The notes: generated from the sequence alone by a model not told the origin. A stretch of DNA of 64,000 nucleotides from Streptococcus hyointestinalis (GCF_011039275.1 NZ_JAAKGB010000001.1:992001-1056000); one strand, 5' to 3'. Positions 31,671-42,525 are shown, numbered from the stretch's first letter. Numbers and translations: made by a program.

Positions 31671-32606
31671 ATGAAAAAATCAGAACGCCTCAACCAAGAA
31701 CTTATATTCCTATCAGAACGCCCCTTTTTCCAGCTCAAAGACCTTATGGTGGAGTTTCAGATTTCAAAGCGAACGGCTCTGCGAGACATGATGGCATTAG
31801 AGGAGATGGGCTTGGCTTTTTACACCGAAATTGGCAAAAACGGTGGCTATCATCTGGTGCAAAAGAGTCTGCTGGCACCTGTTTATTTTACACAGGATGA
31901 TTTGACTATGATTTTTTACGCTCTCCAGTCCTTGAGGAGACTGTCTGTGACACCGTTTGATAAAAGCTATCCGCAGATTTTTGAAAAACTGCTGGCTTCT
32001 TTGTCCAAAAGGCAGAAGGACTATGTTTTCAAGATTTTAGATGTCCTAGAATTTTACGACATCCCAGTGATTTCATCCAGTACATTTTTGAGACAATTAC
32101 TGGAAGCGACGATAAATGAGCAACTGTTATGGATTGATTACCAGCAAAAGGAGCGTTTGCAACAAGTCATCCAAATCTACACGGTCTTTTACCGCAGTGG
32201 TATCTGGTTTTTTGAAGCCTATGTGGTGGATGAGGCGAGGTGGAGGACCTATCGTGTGGACTGTCTCCTAGCCTGTAAGAAAGCAGACAATCAAGAAAAA
32301 CGACAAAGTCGCAAGGTGCTCGCTCAGTCTTTTACCGCTTTTTATCAAGATTATCTGGACACGCCGTTTAAATGTGGGGTAGACGCTGCATGTAAAGAGC
32401 ATTTTCTAAAGGGAGCTTATCGTGATATGAAGCTCCAAGAAGAAAGCGATAAAAGCTACATTGTTGGGCGTTTTAATCGTGAAGAGCTAGACTATTTGGT
32501 ACCTTATCTCGTCACTTTTGGCGAGCATGTGACGGTGATGGAGCCTGCTTTTTTGCGTGAGGCTTATCTAGAGAAACTGTGTGCTATCATGAAGCGCTAT
32601 CAATAA
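31671..32606 (+). CDS. HTH/WYL-domain transcriptional regulator (YafY-like)
   Basis: A 311-residue regulator. An N-terminal DeoR-type winged helix (LSERPFFQLKDLMVEFQIS, then KRTALRDM) is followed by a WYL-type ligand domain around residues 140-225 with LLWIDYQQKERLQQV. Many such proteins repress a divergently transcribed gene, here the azoreductase. The effector is unknown but could be a quinone or electrophile, given the neighbour. Confidence 0.85.
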   Translation: MKKSERLNQELIFLSERPFFQLKDLMVEFQISKRTALRDMMALEEMGLAFYTEIGKNGGYHLVQKSLLAPVYFTQDDLTMIFYALQSLRRLSVTPFDKSYPQIFEKLLASLSKRQKDYVFKILDVLEFYDIPVISSSTFLRQLLEATINEQLLWIDYQQKERLQQVIQIYTVFYRSGIWFFEAYVVDEARWRTYRVDCLLACKKADNQEKRQSRKVLAQSFTAFYQDYLDTPFKCGVDAACKEHFLKGAYRDMKLQEESDKSYIVGRFNREELDYLVPYLVTFGEHVTVMEPAFLREAYLEKLCAIMKRYQ

Positions 32607-32621
32607 CACTTTTTTGTCCTC

Positions 32622-32650
32622 TTGCAATATAAGTGTTGAAATGATACAAT
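32622..32650 (+). promoter_or_regulatory. xpt-pbuX promoter
   Basis: TTGCAA (32622-32627), a 17-bp spacer and TACAAT (32645-32650). The riboswitch begins ~30 nt downstream. Confidence 0.7.
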
Positions 32651-32681
32651 GAGAAGGTCATAAGTTAGTGACCCTATAAAA

Positions 32682-32747
32682 ACCTTATTTATGTTATGAA
32701 TGGGCTCAACGTTTCTACAAGGCACCGTAAATGCCTAACAATGAGGT
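32682..32747 (+). promoter_or_regulatory. Purine (guanine-type) riboswitch aptamer
   Basis: P1 pairs ACCTTAT (32682-32688) with ATGAGGT (32741-32747). The conserved core GTTTCTAC and P3 GGC-ACCGTAAAT-GCC are present. The J3/1 base aligned with position 74 is C, which selects guanine or hypoxanthine/xanthine rather than adenine. It controls the downstream terminator. Confidence 0.9.
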
Positions 32748-32777
32748 AGCTTAGTCTACTGGTAGAATGCACAATGA

Positions 32778-32802
32778 GGTTAAGGATTCCTTAGCCTTTT
32801 TT
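32778..32802 (+). terminator. Riboswitch expression-platform terminator
   Basis: GGTTAAGG (32778-32785) / CCTTAGCC (32789-32796) with one G-U pair, then T6. It lies 18 bp before xpt. Confidence 0.85.
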
Positions 32803-32819
32803 ACTTTTTTGGAGGAAAA

Positions 32820-33401
32820 ATGAAATTATTAGAAGACCGTATTGTCAAAGACGGTAGCGTTTTAAGTGACACTGTTTTCAAAGTGGACAGCTTTTTGACC
32901 CACCAAGTGGATACTGGCTTGATGAAAGAAATCGGGAAAGTCTTTTCAGAAGCTTACAAAGACGCTGGTATCACAAAGATTGTCACTATTGAAGCTTCAG
33001 GGATTGCCCCAGCGCTCTATACTGCAGAGACTATGCAGGTACCGATGATTTTTGCCAAAAAAGCCAAAAACATCACCATGACGGAGGGCATTTTAAGCGC
33101 TGATGTTTATTCATTTACTAAGCAAACCACTAGCCAAGTCTCTATTGCCAGCAAATTTTTAAGTGAAGATGATGTGGTCTTGATTGTGGATGATATTTTG
33201 GCAAATGGTCAGGCAGCTAAAGGCTTGATTAGTATCATCGAGCAGGCTGGCGCCAAGGTAGCGGGTGTCGGCATTGTCATTGAGAAATCCTTCCAAGATG
33301 GACGTCAGTTCTTAGAAAAAGAGGGCGTTCGAGTGACTTCGCTAGCCCGTTTGCAGTCGCTTGAAAACGGTCAAATCACCTTCATGGAGGCAGATGCGTA
33401 A
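32820..33401 (+). CDS. xpt: Xanthine phosphoribosyltransferase
   Basis: A 193-residue purine salvage enzyme making XMP from xanthine and PRPP. The PRPP loop is [18 protein letters not shown] (~residues 120-137). The N-terminal [12 protein letters not shown] is typical of Xpt. It is controlled by the guanine riboswitch directly upstream and is followed by the xanthine permease gene with an overlapping start. Confidence 0.95.
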   Translation: MKLLEDRIVKDGSVLSDTVFKVDSFLTHQVDTGLMKEIGKVFSEAYKDAGITKIVTIEASGIAPALYTAETMQVPMIFAKKAKNITMTEGILSADVYSFTKQTTSQVSIASKFLSEDDVVLIVDDILANGQAAKGLISIIEQAGAKVAGVGIVIEKSFQDGRQFLEKEGVRVTSLARLQSLENGQITFMEADA

Positions 33402-34671
33402 GATGGAACTCAACGAACAAAAACATTCCCAAGCTGCTATTTTAGGGCTTCAACATTTGCTTGCCATGTACTCTGGCTCTATTCTAGTGCCTATCATGAT
33501 TGCCTCAGCGCTCAACTACTCGTCTGAGCAGTTGACTTATCTCATCTCGACGGATATTTTCATGTGCGGGATCGCGACATTCCTCCAGGTGCAGTTGCGT
33601 AAGCACTTTGGCGTGGGGCTACCAGTCGTTTTAGGGGTTGCCTTTCAGTCGGTAGCGCCTCTATCTATCATCGGAGCTAAGCACGGTAGTGGAACCATGT
33701 TTGGTGCTCTTATAGCGTCTGGTATCTTTGTCATCGCTATCGCTGGTGTCTTTTCAAAAATCGCTCAATTTTTCCCGCCGATTGTGACAGGCTCTGTCAT
33801 CACAACTATTGGTCTCACGCTTATCTCAGTCGCTGTTGGCAATATGGGAGACAATGCCAAGTCACCAAGTGCTACGAGCTTGGTTCTCTCTCTTCTAACG
33901 ATTGCTATTATTTTGCTGCTGCATAAGTTTACCACTGGTTTTATCAAGTCCATTTCGATTTTAATTGGTTTGATTGTGGGGACTGTGGTGGCTGCCTTTA
34001 TGGGACTAGTTGATTTTTCAGCGGTAGCAGAAGCGCCTATCGTCCATGTACCAACACCGTTTTACTTCGGTATGCCAAAGTTTGAGCTGTCATCTATTGT
34101 CATGATGTGTATCATTGCAGTGGTGTCCTTGGTCGAGTCAACGGGTGTTTACCTCGCTCTTGCTGACATCACAGGAGAGACGCTGGATAGCAAGCGTCTG
34201 AGAAACGGCTACCGTGCCGAAGGATTTGCCGTTTTACTTGGCAGTATTTTCAATACCTTCCCATACACAGGTTTCTCACAAAATGTCGGCTTGGTGCAAC
34301 TCTCTGGTATCCGCACACGCCGCCCAATCTGCTACACAGCGCTATTCCTCGTTATCTTAGGATTGTTGCCAAAATTCGGAGCATTAGCGCAGATGATTCC
34401 AAGTCCAGTACTTGGTGGCGGTATGCTGGTCATGTTTGGGATGGTCTCTGTCCAAGGAATTCAAATCCTCAACAGTGTTGATTTCAAAAACAACGAGCAC
34501 AATCTCATCATCGCAGCCGTTTCGATCGCTGCAGGCGTTGGCTTTAACGGCACAAACCTCTTTAATAGCCTACCAACCAATGCCCAAATGTTCTTGACAA
34601 ACGGTATTGTCATCGCAACGCTGTGTTCTATTACACTAAACCTACTCTTTAACGGCAAAGAGTCAAAATAA
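33394..34671 (+). CDS. pbuX: Xanthine permease (NCS2 family)
   Basis: A ~425-residue nucleobase transporter with about 12-14 helices. The opening [18 protein letters not shown] and the core signatures [13 protein letters not shown] and [19 protein letters not shown] are those of NCS2 purine permeases. It imports xanthine for Xpt under the same riboswitch. The start is ATG 33394 (overlapping the xpt stop) or 33403; GGAGG at 33386 favours neither strongly. Confidence 0.93.
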   Translation: MRKMELNEQKHSQAAILGLQHLLAMYSGSILVPIMIASALNYSSEQLTYLISTDIFMCGIATFLQVQLRKHFGVGLPVVLGVAFQSVAPLSIIGAKHGSGTMFGALIASGIFVIAIAGVFSKIAQFFPPIVTGSVITTIGLTLISVAVGNMGDNAKSPSATSLVLSLLTIAIILLLHKFTTGFIKSISILIGLIVGTVVAAFMGLVDFSAVAEAPIVHVPTPFYFGMPKFELSSIVMMCIIAVVSLVESTGVYLALADITGETLDSKRLRNGYRAEGFAVLLGSIFNTFPYTGFSQNVGLVQLSGIRTRRPICYTALFLVILGLLPKFGALAQMIPSPVLGGGMLVMFGMVSVQGIQILNSVDFKNNEHNLIIAAVSIAAGVGFNGTNLFNSLPTNAQMFLTNGIVIATLCSITLNLLFNGKESK

Positions 34672-34771
34672 GCCGAGCCTCTCAACTCTTGTTGAGAGGT
34701 TTTTATCTGTATAGAGTAGCACGACAGCGTCTTTTTTGATATAATAGACGAGATCATATTAGAAGGTGAGA

Positions 34772-35377
34772 ATGAGCGTTTTGGCACAACTCTACTATAA
34801 GTATGGTACCATGAATTCTGGTAAGACCCTTGAAATTTTCAAAGTAGCGCACAACTATGAGGAGCAGGGAAAGCCTGTCGTTATCATGACGAGTGCTCTT
34901 GATACACGGGACGGCGTTGGGATTGTCTCGAGTCGTATCGGCATGCGCCGTGAGGCGATTCCCATCTCAAATGAGACTGACCTTATCGGCTTAGTGACAA
35001 GATTACCTAAAAAGCCCTATTGTGTTTTGATTGACGAATGTCAGTTTTTGAGCAAGCAAAATGTCTATGACTTGGCACGCTTGGTGGACGAGTATGACAT
35101 TCCTGTCATGGCATTTGGGCTTAAAAATGATTTTCAAAATGAGCTTTTTGAAGGGTCAAAATACCTCTTGCTTTTGGCAGACAAGATTGAAGAGATTAAA
35201 ACCATCTGTCAGTTTTGCTCCAAAAAGGCAACCATGGTCTTGCGTACGGAAAATGGCAAGCCTGTTTACCACGGCGAGCAAATCCAAATCGGTGGCAATG
35301 AGACCTATATCCCTGTCTGTCGCAGGCATTATTTTCACCCTGACTTAGACCAGCCGCTCAACACAACTAACAGCTAA
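34772..35377 (+). CDS. tdk: Thymidine kinase
   Basis: A 201-residue type II thymidine kinase making dTMP. The P-loop is YGTMNSGKT, the DExQ-like block is [10 protein letters not shown], and four cysteines (CQFCSKK and CRRHYF) form the zinc lasso. Start [12 protein letters not shown] at 34772 follows AGAAGGTGAG. It is the first gene of the conserved tdk-prfA-prmC-tsaC-glyA run; prfA begins 16 nt after the stop. Confidence 0.94.
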   Translation: MSVLAQLYYKYGTMNSGKTLEIFKVAHNYEEQGKPVVIMTSALDTRDGVGIVSSRIGMRREAIPISNETDLIGLVTRLPKKPYCVLIDECQFLSKQNVYDLARLVDEYDIPVMAFGLKNDFQNELFEGSKYLLLLADKIEEIKTICQFCSKKATMVLRTENGKPVYHGEQIQIGGNETYIPVCRRHYFHPDLDQPLNTTNS

Positions 35378-35393
35378 GGAGACTACAAAACCA

Positions 35394-36473
35394 ATGAATA
35401 TCTACGATCAACTGCAAGCCGTTGAAGATCGCTATGAGGAGCTTGGCGAATTGCTCAGTGACCCTGAGGTCGTCTCAGATACCAAGCGTTTTATGGCTTT
35501 GTCAAAATAAGAAGCAAGCACTCGTGAAACCGTTGCGGTTTACCGTGACTACAAAAAGGTTCTGCAAAACATCACAGACGCCGAGGAGATGATTAAGGAC
35601 GCCTCTGGTGATCGCGAACTAGAAGAAATGGCAAAAGAAGAGCTCAAAGAAGCCAAGGCTGCAAAAGAAGAGTACGAAGAAAAACTCAAGATTTTGCTAT
35701 TGCCAAAAGATCCAAATGACGACAAGAACATCATCCTTGAAATCCGTGGCGCAGCAGGTGGGGATGAAGCAGCCCTTTTTGCAGGAGATCTTCTCAACAT
35801 GTACCAAAAATACGCTGAAAGTCAAGGCTGGCGCTTTGAGGTCATGGAGACATCTGTCAACGGTGTCGGCGGTATCAAAGAAGTGGTCGCTATGGTTTCA
35901 GGACAATCGGTCTACTCGAAACTCAAGTATGAGAGCGGTGCGCACCGTGTGCAGCGTGTGCCTGTGACCGAGAGTCAAGGGCGTGTCCACACCTCTACAG
36001 CGACTGTTCTTGTCATGCCTGAAATCTAAGAAGTCGAGTACGACATTGATCCAAAAGACCTTCGTATTGACATCTACCACGCTTCTGGTGCTGGTGGACA
36101 AAACGTCAATAAGGTGGCGACAGCCGTGCGTATCGTTCACTTGCCAACCAATATCAAGGTGGAAATGCAGGAAGAACGTACGCAGCAGAAAAACCGTGAC
36201 AAGGCGATGAAGATTATCCGTGCACGTGTGGCAGATCACTTTGCTCAAATCGCTCAAGACGAGCAAGACGCTGAACGTAAGTCGACAGTCGGTACGGGCG
36301 ACCGCTCGGAACGTATCCGTACTTACAATTTCCCGCAAAACCGTGTGACGGATCACCGCATTGGCTTGACACTGCAAAAACTGGACAGTATCTTGTCTGG
36401 TAAGCTCGATGAGGTCATCGATGCGCTTGTTCTTTACGATCAAACGCAAAAATTAGAAAAACTCAATCAATGA
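35394..36473 (+). pseudogene. prfA: Peptide chain release factor 1, two in-frame TAA codons
   Basis: The frame has the exact length of streptococcal RF1 (359 codons) and begins [22 protein letters not shown] codons occur at 35508-35510 (codon 39, in ALSK*EAS) and 36027-36029 (codon 212, in MPEI*EVEYD). Both replace a glutamate conserved in pneumococcal RF1, consistent with GAA to TAA. The stop-codon recognition PVT motif and GGQ (codons 234-236) are otherwise intact. GGQ lies after the second TAA, so no fragment would be functional. RF1 normally ends translation at UAA and UAG and is usually essential; many genes in this window end in TAG. A sequence error, or readthrough, must therefore be considered. 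Confidence 0.9.
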
Positions 36474-37315
36474 TGAATTATGCACAAGCTTTTGAGGACT
36501 ATCAACAAAAACTAGCGGCTATCGGCGAGGAGAATGAAGCGCTAGCCTTTGTCTTTAAGGAGCAAAAAGGCTGGACAATGCTTGACTATCTCTTAGCGCA
36601 AAATCAAGCCATTTCTGAGAGTGACCTTACTCTTCTTGAGGCTATCTATAGTCAGCTGGCTAGCCACAAGCCTGCTCAGTATATCTTGGGTTATGCGTCC
36701 TTTTGTGATATGACGCTTCGTGTGGATGAGCGTGTTCTCATTCCCCGACCTGAGACTGAGGAGCTGGTTGAGCTGATACTGGCTGAAAATCCAGACACAG
36801 CTTGTAAGGTCTTGGACATTGGTACAGGTAGCGGAGCCATTGCTTTGGCACTGAAAAAAGAGCGCCCAAACTGGCAGGTCACAGCCAGCGACCTCTCGCA
36901 GGCTGCTCTTGGTGTAGCACAGCAAAATGCCAAGGATTTGGCGCTTGATGTGAACTTTGTCCACTCAGACGTTTTTAGCGCTATTCAAGGGACATTTGAT
37001 ATTATCGTGTCAAATCCACCCTATATCGCTGAGAGCGACAAGGATGAGGTGGGGGTCAATGTTCTCACTTCAGAGCCGCATAGTGCTCTCTTTGCACAAG
37101 AAGATGGCTACGCCATTTACCGGCAAATCATCTAACAAGCAAGTAGCTACCTCGCAGCTAAGGGCAAGCTCTATTTTGAGATTGGCTATAAGCAGGGGAA
37201 GGGTCTTGCAGAGATGGTGCGAAAGCACTTGCCAAAGGCAAGGGTGCGTGTGATTCAAGATATGTTTGGCAAGGATAGGATGGTGGCAATAGATGATATC
37301 TCAATTGAGGATTGA
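36470..37315 (+). pseudogene. prmC: Release factor glutamine methyltransferase PrmC, one in-frame TAA
   Basis: A 281-codon frame, the normal family length. The N-terminal helical domain and the SAM-dependent methyltransferase core are present, including PETEELVELILAE, the SAM motif VLDIGTGSGAIALALK and the catalytic NPPY in IIVSNPPYIAES. A TAA at 37133-37135 (codon 222) interrupts YRQII*QASSYL, where glutamate is expected from streptococcal homologues; the frame then runs on to TGA at 37313. The enzyme methylates the GGQ glutamine of RF1 and RF2. The truncated form lacks the last 59 residues of the catalytic domain. It starts at ATG 36470 or 36473, overlapping the prfA stop. Confidence 0.88.
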
Positions 37316-37889
37316 GCTAGAAGAAAAGCGAGCGGTTGTTCTGCCGACAGAGACGGTCTATGGTCTTTTTGCCAAGGCGCTGGATGAAGAGGCTGTAGAC
37401 TATGTCTATCAGCTCAAAAAACGCCCACGGGACAAGGCGATGAACCTAAATGTCAGCTCTTTTGATGAAATTGTGGCTTATTCAGACAAGCAACCGACCT
37501 TTCTCAAAAAGCTCTATGATGCTTTTTTGCCGGGGCCTTTAACGCTTATCTTGCAAGCCAATGAAAGAGTGCCAGCCTGGATAAACTCGGGCTATGATAC
37601 AGTTGGTTTTAGAGTCCCTAGTCATCCAAAAACGCTTGAACTTATCCAAAAAGAAGGTCCCTTAATAGGTCCATCTGCCAACATTTCTGGCAAGAAAAGT
37701 GGTACGGTCTTTGAGGACCTCATGGCGGAGTTTGACCATCAAGTCTTAGGCTATGAGGACGAATCAGCAATCACTGGTAAAGACTCGACCATTCTAGATA
37801 TCTCGCAAAAGAAAGCAAGGATTTTACGGCAAGGTATGATTACCAAAGAACAGTTGCTAGCGGCTGTTCCTGAACTCACTTTTGATTAA
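37293..37889 (+). CDS. tsaC: L-threonylcarbamoyladenylate synthase (Sua5/YciO/YrdC family)
   Basis: A 198-residue YrdC-fold enzyme forming threonylcarbamoyl-AMP from Thr, bicarbonate and ATP for tRNA t6A37. Visible blocks are VLPTETVYGLFAKA, KKRPRDKAMNLNVSS, FLPGPLTLIL and GPSANISGKKSGT. It overlaps the end of prmC by 23 nt, so the pair is coupled, and its frame is clean. Confidence 0.9.
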   Translation: MISQLRIELEEKRAVVLPTETVYGLFAKALDEEAVDYVYQLKKRPRDKAMNLNVSSFDEIVAYSDKQPTFLKKLYDAFLPGPLTLILQANERVPAWINSGYDTVGFRVPSHPKTLELIQKEGPLIGPSANISGKKSGTVFEDLMAEFDHQVLGYEDESAITGKDSTILDISQKKARILRQGMITKEQLLAAVPELTFD

Positions 37890-37929
37890 GAACACTTTGT
37901 TCTGTTGATGAAACCATGGAGGTATGAAA

Positions 37930-39195
37930 ATGATTTTTGACAAAGAAAACTATCGTGCATTTGACCCAGAGGTATGGGAAGCAGTAGCGGCTGAGGAGCG
38001 TCGCCAGCAAAACAACATCGAGCTTATCGCTTCTGAAAATGTTGTCTCAAAAGCAGTTATGGCAGCACAAGGCACTGTCTTGACCAATAAGTACGCTGAA
38101 GGTTACCCATGTAAACGCTACTACGGTGGGACAGACTGTGTTGACGTGATTGAAAACCTCGCTATCGAGCGTGCTAAAGAGTTGTTTGGCGCAGAGTTTG
38201 TCAATGTTCAAGCCCACTCTGGAAGTCAAGCCAATGCCGCAGCCTACATGGCGCTCATCAAACCAGGTGATACTGTGCTGGGAATGGACTTGGCAGCTGG
38301 TGGACACTTGACACACGGTGCACCTGTCAGCTTCTCTGGGCAAACCTATCACTTTGTCCCTTACAATGTCGACAAGGACACCGAACGCCTTGATTACGAT
38401 GCTATCCTCGCTCTTGCCAAGGAAGTGAAGCCAAAACTCATCGTTGCTGGAGCGTCAGCTTACTCACGCATTATTGACTTTGCTAAATTCCGTGAAATCT
38501 CTGATCGCGTTGGCGCTTACCTCATGGTGGATATGGCGCATCTTGCAGGTTTAGTTGCGTCAGGACCTCACCCAAGCCCTGTACCTTACGCTCACATCAC
38601 AACAACAACGACCCATAAAACCCTCCGTGGGCCTCGTGGTGGCTTGATTTTGACAAATGATGAAGCCCTTGCTAAAAAAATCAACTCTGCTGTCTTTCCA
38701 GGACTTCAAGGTGGACCGCTTGAGCATGTCGTTGCTGCAAAAGCTGTTGCCTTTAAAGAGGCGCTCGATCCGTCCTTCAAAGACTACGGTCAAGCTGTTT
38801 TGGATAATGCTGCTGCTATGGCTGAGGTCTTTAACCAGCATGACAATTTCCGTGTCATCTCTGGCGGTACAGACAATCACGTCTTTTTAGTGGATGTGAC
38901 CAAGGTCGTTGAAAATGGTAAAGTCGCACAGAATATCCTAGAAGATGTCAACATCACGCTCAATAAAAATTCTATTCCATTTGAGACCTTGTCACCGTTC
39001 AAGACGTCAGGTATTCGTATCGGCTCACCTGCGCTTACAAGCCGTGGTATGGGCGTTGCTGAAGCACGCCAAATTGCCAACCTCATGGTCAAAGCCCTTG
39101 AAAATCATGACAATGAAGCGGTGCTTGATGAGGTGCGTAGCGAGGTTGCCGAGTTGACAGACGCCTTTCCACTTTACGAAGGACTTGGGCAATGA
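37930..39195 (+). CDS. glyA: Serine hydroxymethyltransferase
   Basis: A 421-residue PLP enzyme interconverting serine and glycine with tetrahydrofolate. The N-terminal [16 protein letters not shown], the YYGGTDCVD block and the PLP lysine in [15 protein letters not shown] (~residue 227) are seen. ATG 37930 is preferred because GGAGGT ends 6 nt upstream; ATG 37924 would have no spacing. It overlaps the yejK-like gene start by 4 nt. Confidence 0.95.
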   Translation: MIFDKENYRAFDPEVWEAVAAEERRQQNNIELIASENVVSKAVMAAQGTVLTNKYAEGYPCKRYYGGTDCVDVIENLAIERAKELFGAEFVNVQAHSGSQANAAAYMALIKPGDTVLGMDLAAGGHLTHGAPVSFSGQTYHFVPYNVDKDTERLDYDAILALAKEVKPKLIVAGASAYSRIIDFAKFREISDRVGAYLMVDMAHLAGLVASGPHPSPVPYAHITTTTTHKTLRGPRGGLILTNDEALAKKINSAVFPGLQGGPLEHVVAAKAVAFKEALDPSFKDYGQAVLDNAAAMAEVFNQHDNFRVISGGTDNHVFLVDVTKVVENGKVAQNILEDVNITLNKNSIPFETLSPFKTSGIRIGSPALTSRGMGVAEARQIANLMVKALENHDNEAVLDEVRSEVAELTDAFPLYEGLGQ

Positions 39196-40169
39196 TAGAC
39201 ATCTACATCAAGCAAATCATCATCCATCAGTTCTCGCCAAACGACACAGATCTCTACTTTTCAGACAAGCCTATCAGTATCACACCCAAGCTAGATGAGT
39301 ATTTCCGTAAAAAATTAGCTAAAGTGTTTACCGAAGACGCTAAGCGTGGGCGTTTTGAGGAGGACAACGTTTTCTTTGGCTATCTCAATGATGATTTGAT
39401 GGCGTCTTCAAAAAAGATTGCAGAGCTGTGGCGTGAGGAGTTTGTCAGCTCAGAGGATCAAAAGACTAATGATTTGATTTTCATCCAGTTTGATAAGGAC
39501 GGCGTTGAGCATTTTGCTTTCTTGCGAGTAGCTTTGCGTGAGCACTTAGCCCATATCGACATGGATCGCGACACACCTATCAAGACCACCCAAAACAACC
39601 TGCCCTCAGCGGCGCAAACGCCTGATGAGGCGCTGGTTGTCAATCGTGTGACCAGAGACTATTATCTCATCGAGAAGCGGATGAAGCATAATGGCAGTTT
39701 TACGCATTATTTTTCAGAAAATCTGCTACAAGTAGAACCTAGACAGTCTGTCAAAAAAGCTATCCAGCAGGTGGAAAAAACAGCGCAGAAAATCGCTGAA
39801 AATTTCAATCAAGACGACTTTAATTTTCAAAGTAAGATGAAGTCTGCTCTGTATACACACTTATAAGAAGAGCAAGAACTCTCACCTGAAAAGCTTGCCA
39901 ATCAACTCTTTGAGGACCATCTGACGGCTCGCTTGACCTTTGTCGATGAGCTAAAAGAGGACATTCCAGAGAGTATTCCTGTCTCAGATATTGACTACTC
40001 ACGGCAGGCGAAAAAGCTGGAAAATCAAAAGTTGTCCCTGTCCAATGGTATTGAGCTCATTGTGCCCAATAATGTCTATGAGGATGCGGAGTCCGTTGAG
40101 TTTATCCAAAATGCCAACGGCACCTACTCTATTCTCATCAAAAATATCGAAGATATAAGAAGTAAATAG
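39192..40169 (+). pseudogene. Nucleoid-associated protein, YejK/NdpA family, one in-frame TAA
   Basis: A 325-residue frame matching the streptococcal nucleoid-associated protein that follows glyA. The N-terminal [18 protein letters not shown] and the C-terminal NQKLSLSNGIELIVPNNVY are recognisable. A TAA at 39864-39866 (codon 225) interrupts YTHL*EEQELSPEKLANQ, where glutamate or a similar residue is expected; the same frame resumes to the TAG at 40169. Truncation would remove the C-terminal third. Function in Gram-positives is not established. Confidence 0.82.
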
Positions 40170-40170
40170 T

Positions 40171-40770
40171 ATGTTTAAATGGTTGAGACGTCTCGTTATC
40201 CTTTTACTTGTGGCTTTCGTGGCTTATCGTGCTTATCTGGTGCATGAGAGCGTCAAAAAAGTTGAAGCCTACAGAAGCATGGTAGCGACCAGTTTAGCTG
40301 AAAACGGCACCAATACCAATATTGACTTGATATTAGCTATTATCTATACAGAGACTAAGGGAGCGGAGCTTGATGTTATGCAGTCTAGCGAGAGTGTTGA
40401 CGGGCAAGCCAATTCTATCACAGACTCTGAAACCAGTATCAAACAAGGCGTCAAGCTCTTGACGGACCATCTTGTCTTGGCAAATGAAAAAGGGACAGAC
40501 GCTTGGAGTGCTGTGCAGGCTTATAATTTTGGGACAGGCTACATTGATTATGTGGCACAGCATGGCAAGAAGCACACTATTGAGCTGGCTAAGACCTATT
40601 CACGAGATGTTGTGGCACCCAGTCTTGGTAACACGACGGGTGAGACTTACTTTTACCACCATCCTCTGGCTTTGATTTCTGGTGGCCGCCTTTATAAGAA
40701 TGGTGGCAATATCTACTATGCTAGGGAAGTGCATTTTAACCTGTGGTTGATGCAGTTGTTCAATTGGTGA
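40171..40770 (+). CDS. Lysozyme-like muramidase/transglycosylase (PvaA-type)
   Basis: A 199-residue protein with an N-terminal signal anchor (residues ~5-25, LVILLLVAFVAYRAYLV) and a lysozyme-like domain. The catalytic glutamate is likely in ILAIIYTETKGAE (~residue 60); QAYNFGTGYIDYVAQHG is the substrate-cleft block. Pneumococcal PvaA occupies the same position after glyA and yejK. It probably cuts peptidoglycan at the membrane surface. It begins 1 nt after the preceding stop, so it should be co-translated. Confidence 0.85.
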   Translation: MFKWLRRLVILLLVAFVAYRAYLVHESVKKVEAYRSMVATSLAENGTNTNIDLILAIIYTETKGAELDVMQSSESVDGQANSITDSETSIKQGVKLLTDHLVLANEKGTDAWSAVQAYNFGTGYIDYVAQHGKKHTIELAKTYSRDVVAPSLGNTTGETYFYHHPLALISGGRLYKNGGNIYYAREVHFNLWLMQLFNW

Positions 40771-40791
40771 GTTGGAATTAGAAAGACAGGC

Positions 40792-42525
40792 ATGAAAGAA
40801 CTAGGTTATTATTTTAAGGGGTATCTAAAAGAGACCATCTTTGGACCCCTTTTCAAATTGTTAGAGGCATCGTTTGAATTGATGGTGCCCTTGATTATTG
40901 CAAAAATTGTGGACATAGCTATCCCGCACAAGGACAAGTCGCAGCTGTATATGCTCATGGGCTTGCTCTTTTTGCTGGCGGTAGTTGGTGTCATCGTGTC
41001 CATCAGTGCGCAGTATTTTTCATCAAAAGCAGCTGTGGGCTACACCAAGCAGTTAACAGCCGACCTTTACGCCAAGGTCATGCGCTTGAGTAAGGAAGAC
41101 AGAGATGAGTTGACCACGTCTAGTCTAGTGACACGCTTGACCAGTGACACTTATCAGATACAGACGGGTATCAATCAGTTCTTGCGGCTCTTTTTGCGGG
41201 CGCCGCTTATCGTTTTTGGGGCGATTCTCATGGCATTTACCATTAGTAGGCAAATGACGCTGTATTTCTTAGGCATGGTGGTCATCCTCTTTGTGGTTGT
41301 CTTTACTATGTCACGCCTGCTCAATCCCTTGTATGCCAAGATTCGCCTCGCGACAGACAGTATCGTGACAAAGACACGTGAGCAGATGCAGGGCATGCGG
41401 GTTATCAGAGCCTTTGGGCAGATGAAGCGTGAGGAAGCGGAGTTTAAAGCACTCAACAGCCACTACACGCACCTGCAGATACGGGCGGGTTATTGGTCGA
41501 GTTTAGTGACGCCTATGACCTACTTTGTGGTCAACGCCACTTTGGTTTTGGTCATTTGGCAGGGCAATCACTTGATTGCAGATAATCGTCTCTCGCAAGG
41601 GCTTTTGGTTGCGCTTATCAATTATCTCCTGCAGATTTTGACAGAATTGCTCAAGATGACCATGCTGGTCACTTCGCTCAATCAAAGCTTTATCAGTGCT
41701 GGACGAATTAGTCAAGTCTTTGCAAAACCTTAAGAAGCACTCGACGCTCCCTTAAAGCAAGAAAAGGTCACAGACCAAACAGCGCTCAAAGTGACTAATC
41801 TTCAGTTCACTTATCCTTTAGCAGCTGAGCCGTCTTTGAGTGGACTTGACTTTTCTCTGCAAAAAGGCGCCTTTTTAGGCGTCATCGGAGGGACAGGTGC
41901 TGGTAAGTCAACGCTTGTGCAGTTGCTGGCTCGCCTGTACCGTCCGCAAAAAGGTGACTTGCAGATTTTTACAGACAAGCAATCGCCAAAGACTATCCGA
42001 GAATGGCGAGATTTGGTACATGTTGTCCCGCAAAAGGCTGAGCTCTTTCAAGGCACTATCCGCTCTAATCTTCTTCTTGGAATTTCAGAAGAGGTCAGTG
42101 ATGAACAGCTTTGGCGAGCGCTTGATATTGCGCAGGCACGCGACTTTGTCGCTCAAAAAGAGGGGCAACTGGATGCTGAGGTCACCGCTTTTGGGCGCAA
42201 TTTCTCTGGTGGACAGCGCCAGCGTTTGACCATCGCACGTGCCATCGTTAAGGCGTCGCCTTTTCTGGTCTTAGACGACTCGACATCAGCGCTTGACTAT
42301 CTGACAGAGTCCAAGCTTCTAAAGGCGATTCCTAATGAGCTTGAGACGACTTTGATTATGATTTCCCAGCGGACAAATAGTCTAAGGACTGCTGATAAGG
42401 TTTTGGTGCTGGATAAGGGACGTCAGGCAGGTTTTGCCAGTCACGAGGCATTGCTTGCGACCAATGACCTCTATCAAGCTATCCACTTTTCACAACATCA
42501 GAAAGGAGACCAAGATGCGCGCTAG
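40792..42525 (+). pseudogene. ABC exporter half-transporter (TMD-NBD), one in-frame TAA
   Basis: A 577-residue frame with six membrane helices (1-310) and an ATPase domain. The Walker A is GGTGAGKST, the signature FSGGQRQRLTIARA and the Walker B FLVLDDST. A TAA at 41731-41733 (codon 314) separates the membrane domain (ending AGRISQVFAKP) from the ATPase (resuming EALDAPLKQEK). Context suggests GAA to TAA. The split falls in the linker, so two polypeptides could in principle be made if the ATPase re-initiates, but no good Shine-Dalgarno is seen. Its partner follows with an overlapping start; the pair resembles PatAB/LmrCD-like multidrug exporters. Confidence 0.82.

Noticed and set aside
35508..41733. 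TAA reassigned to glutamate as a genetic code change
   Set aside because: TAA also ends many clearly complete genes here (for example kup, glyA, pta-region genes, pullulanase). A global reassignment would extend all of them. Only error, mutation or partial suppression remain reasonable.
40792..42525. Two separate genes: membrane subunit and ATPase subunit
   Set aside because: The frame is continuous apart from one TAA, no good Shine-Dalgarno precedes the ATPase part, and the partner gene is a fused TMD-NBD protein.
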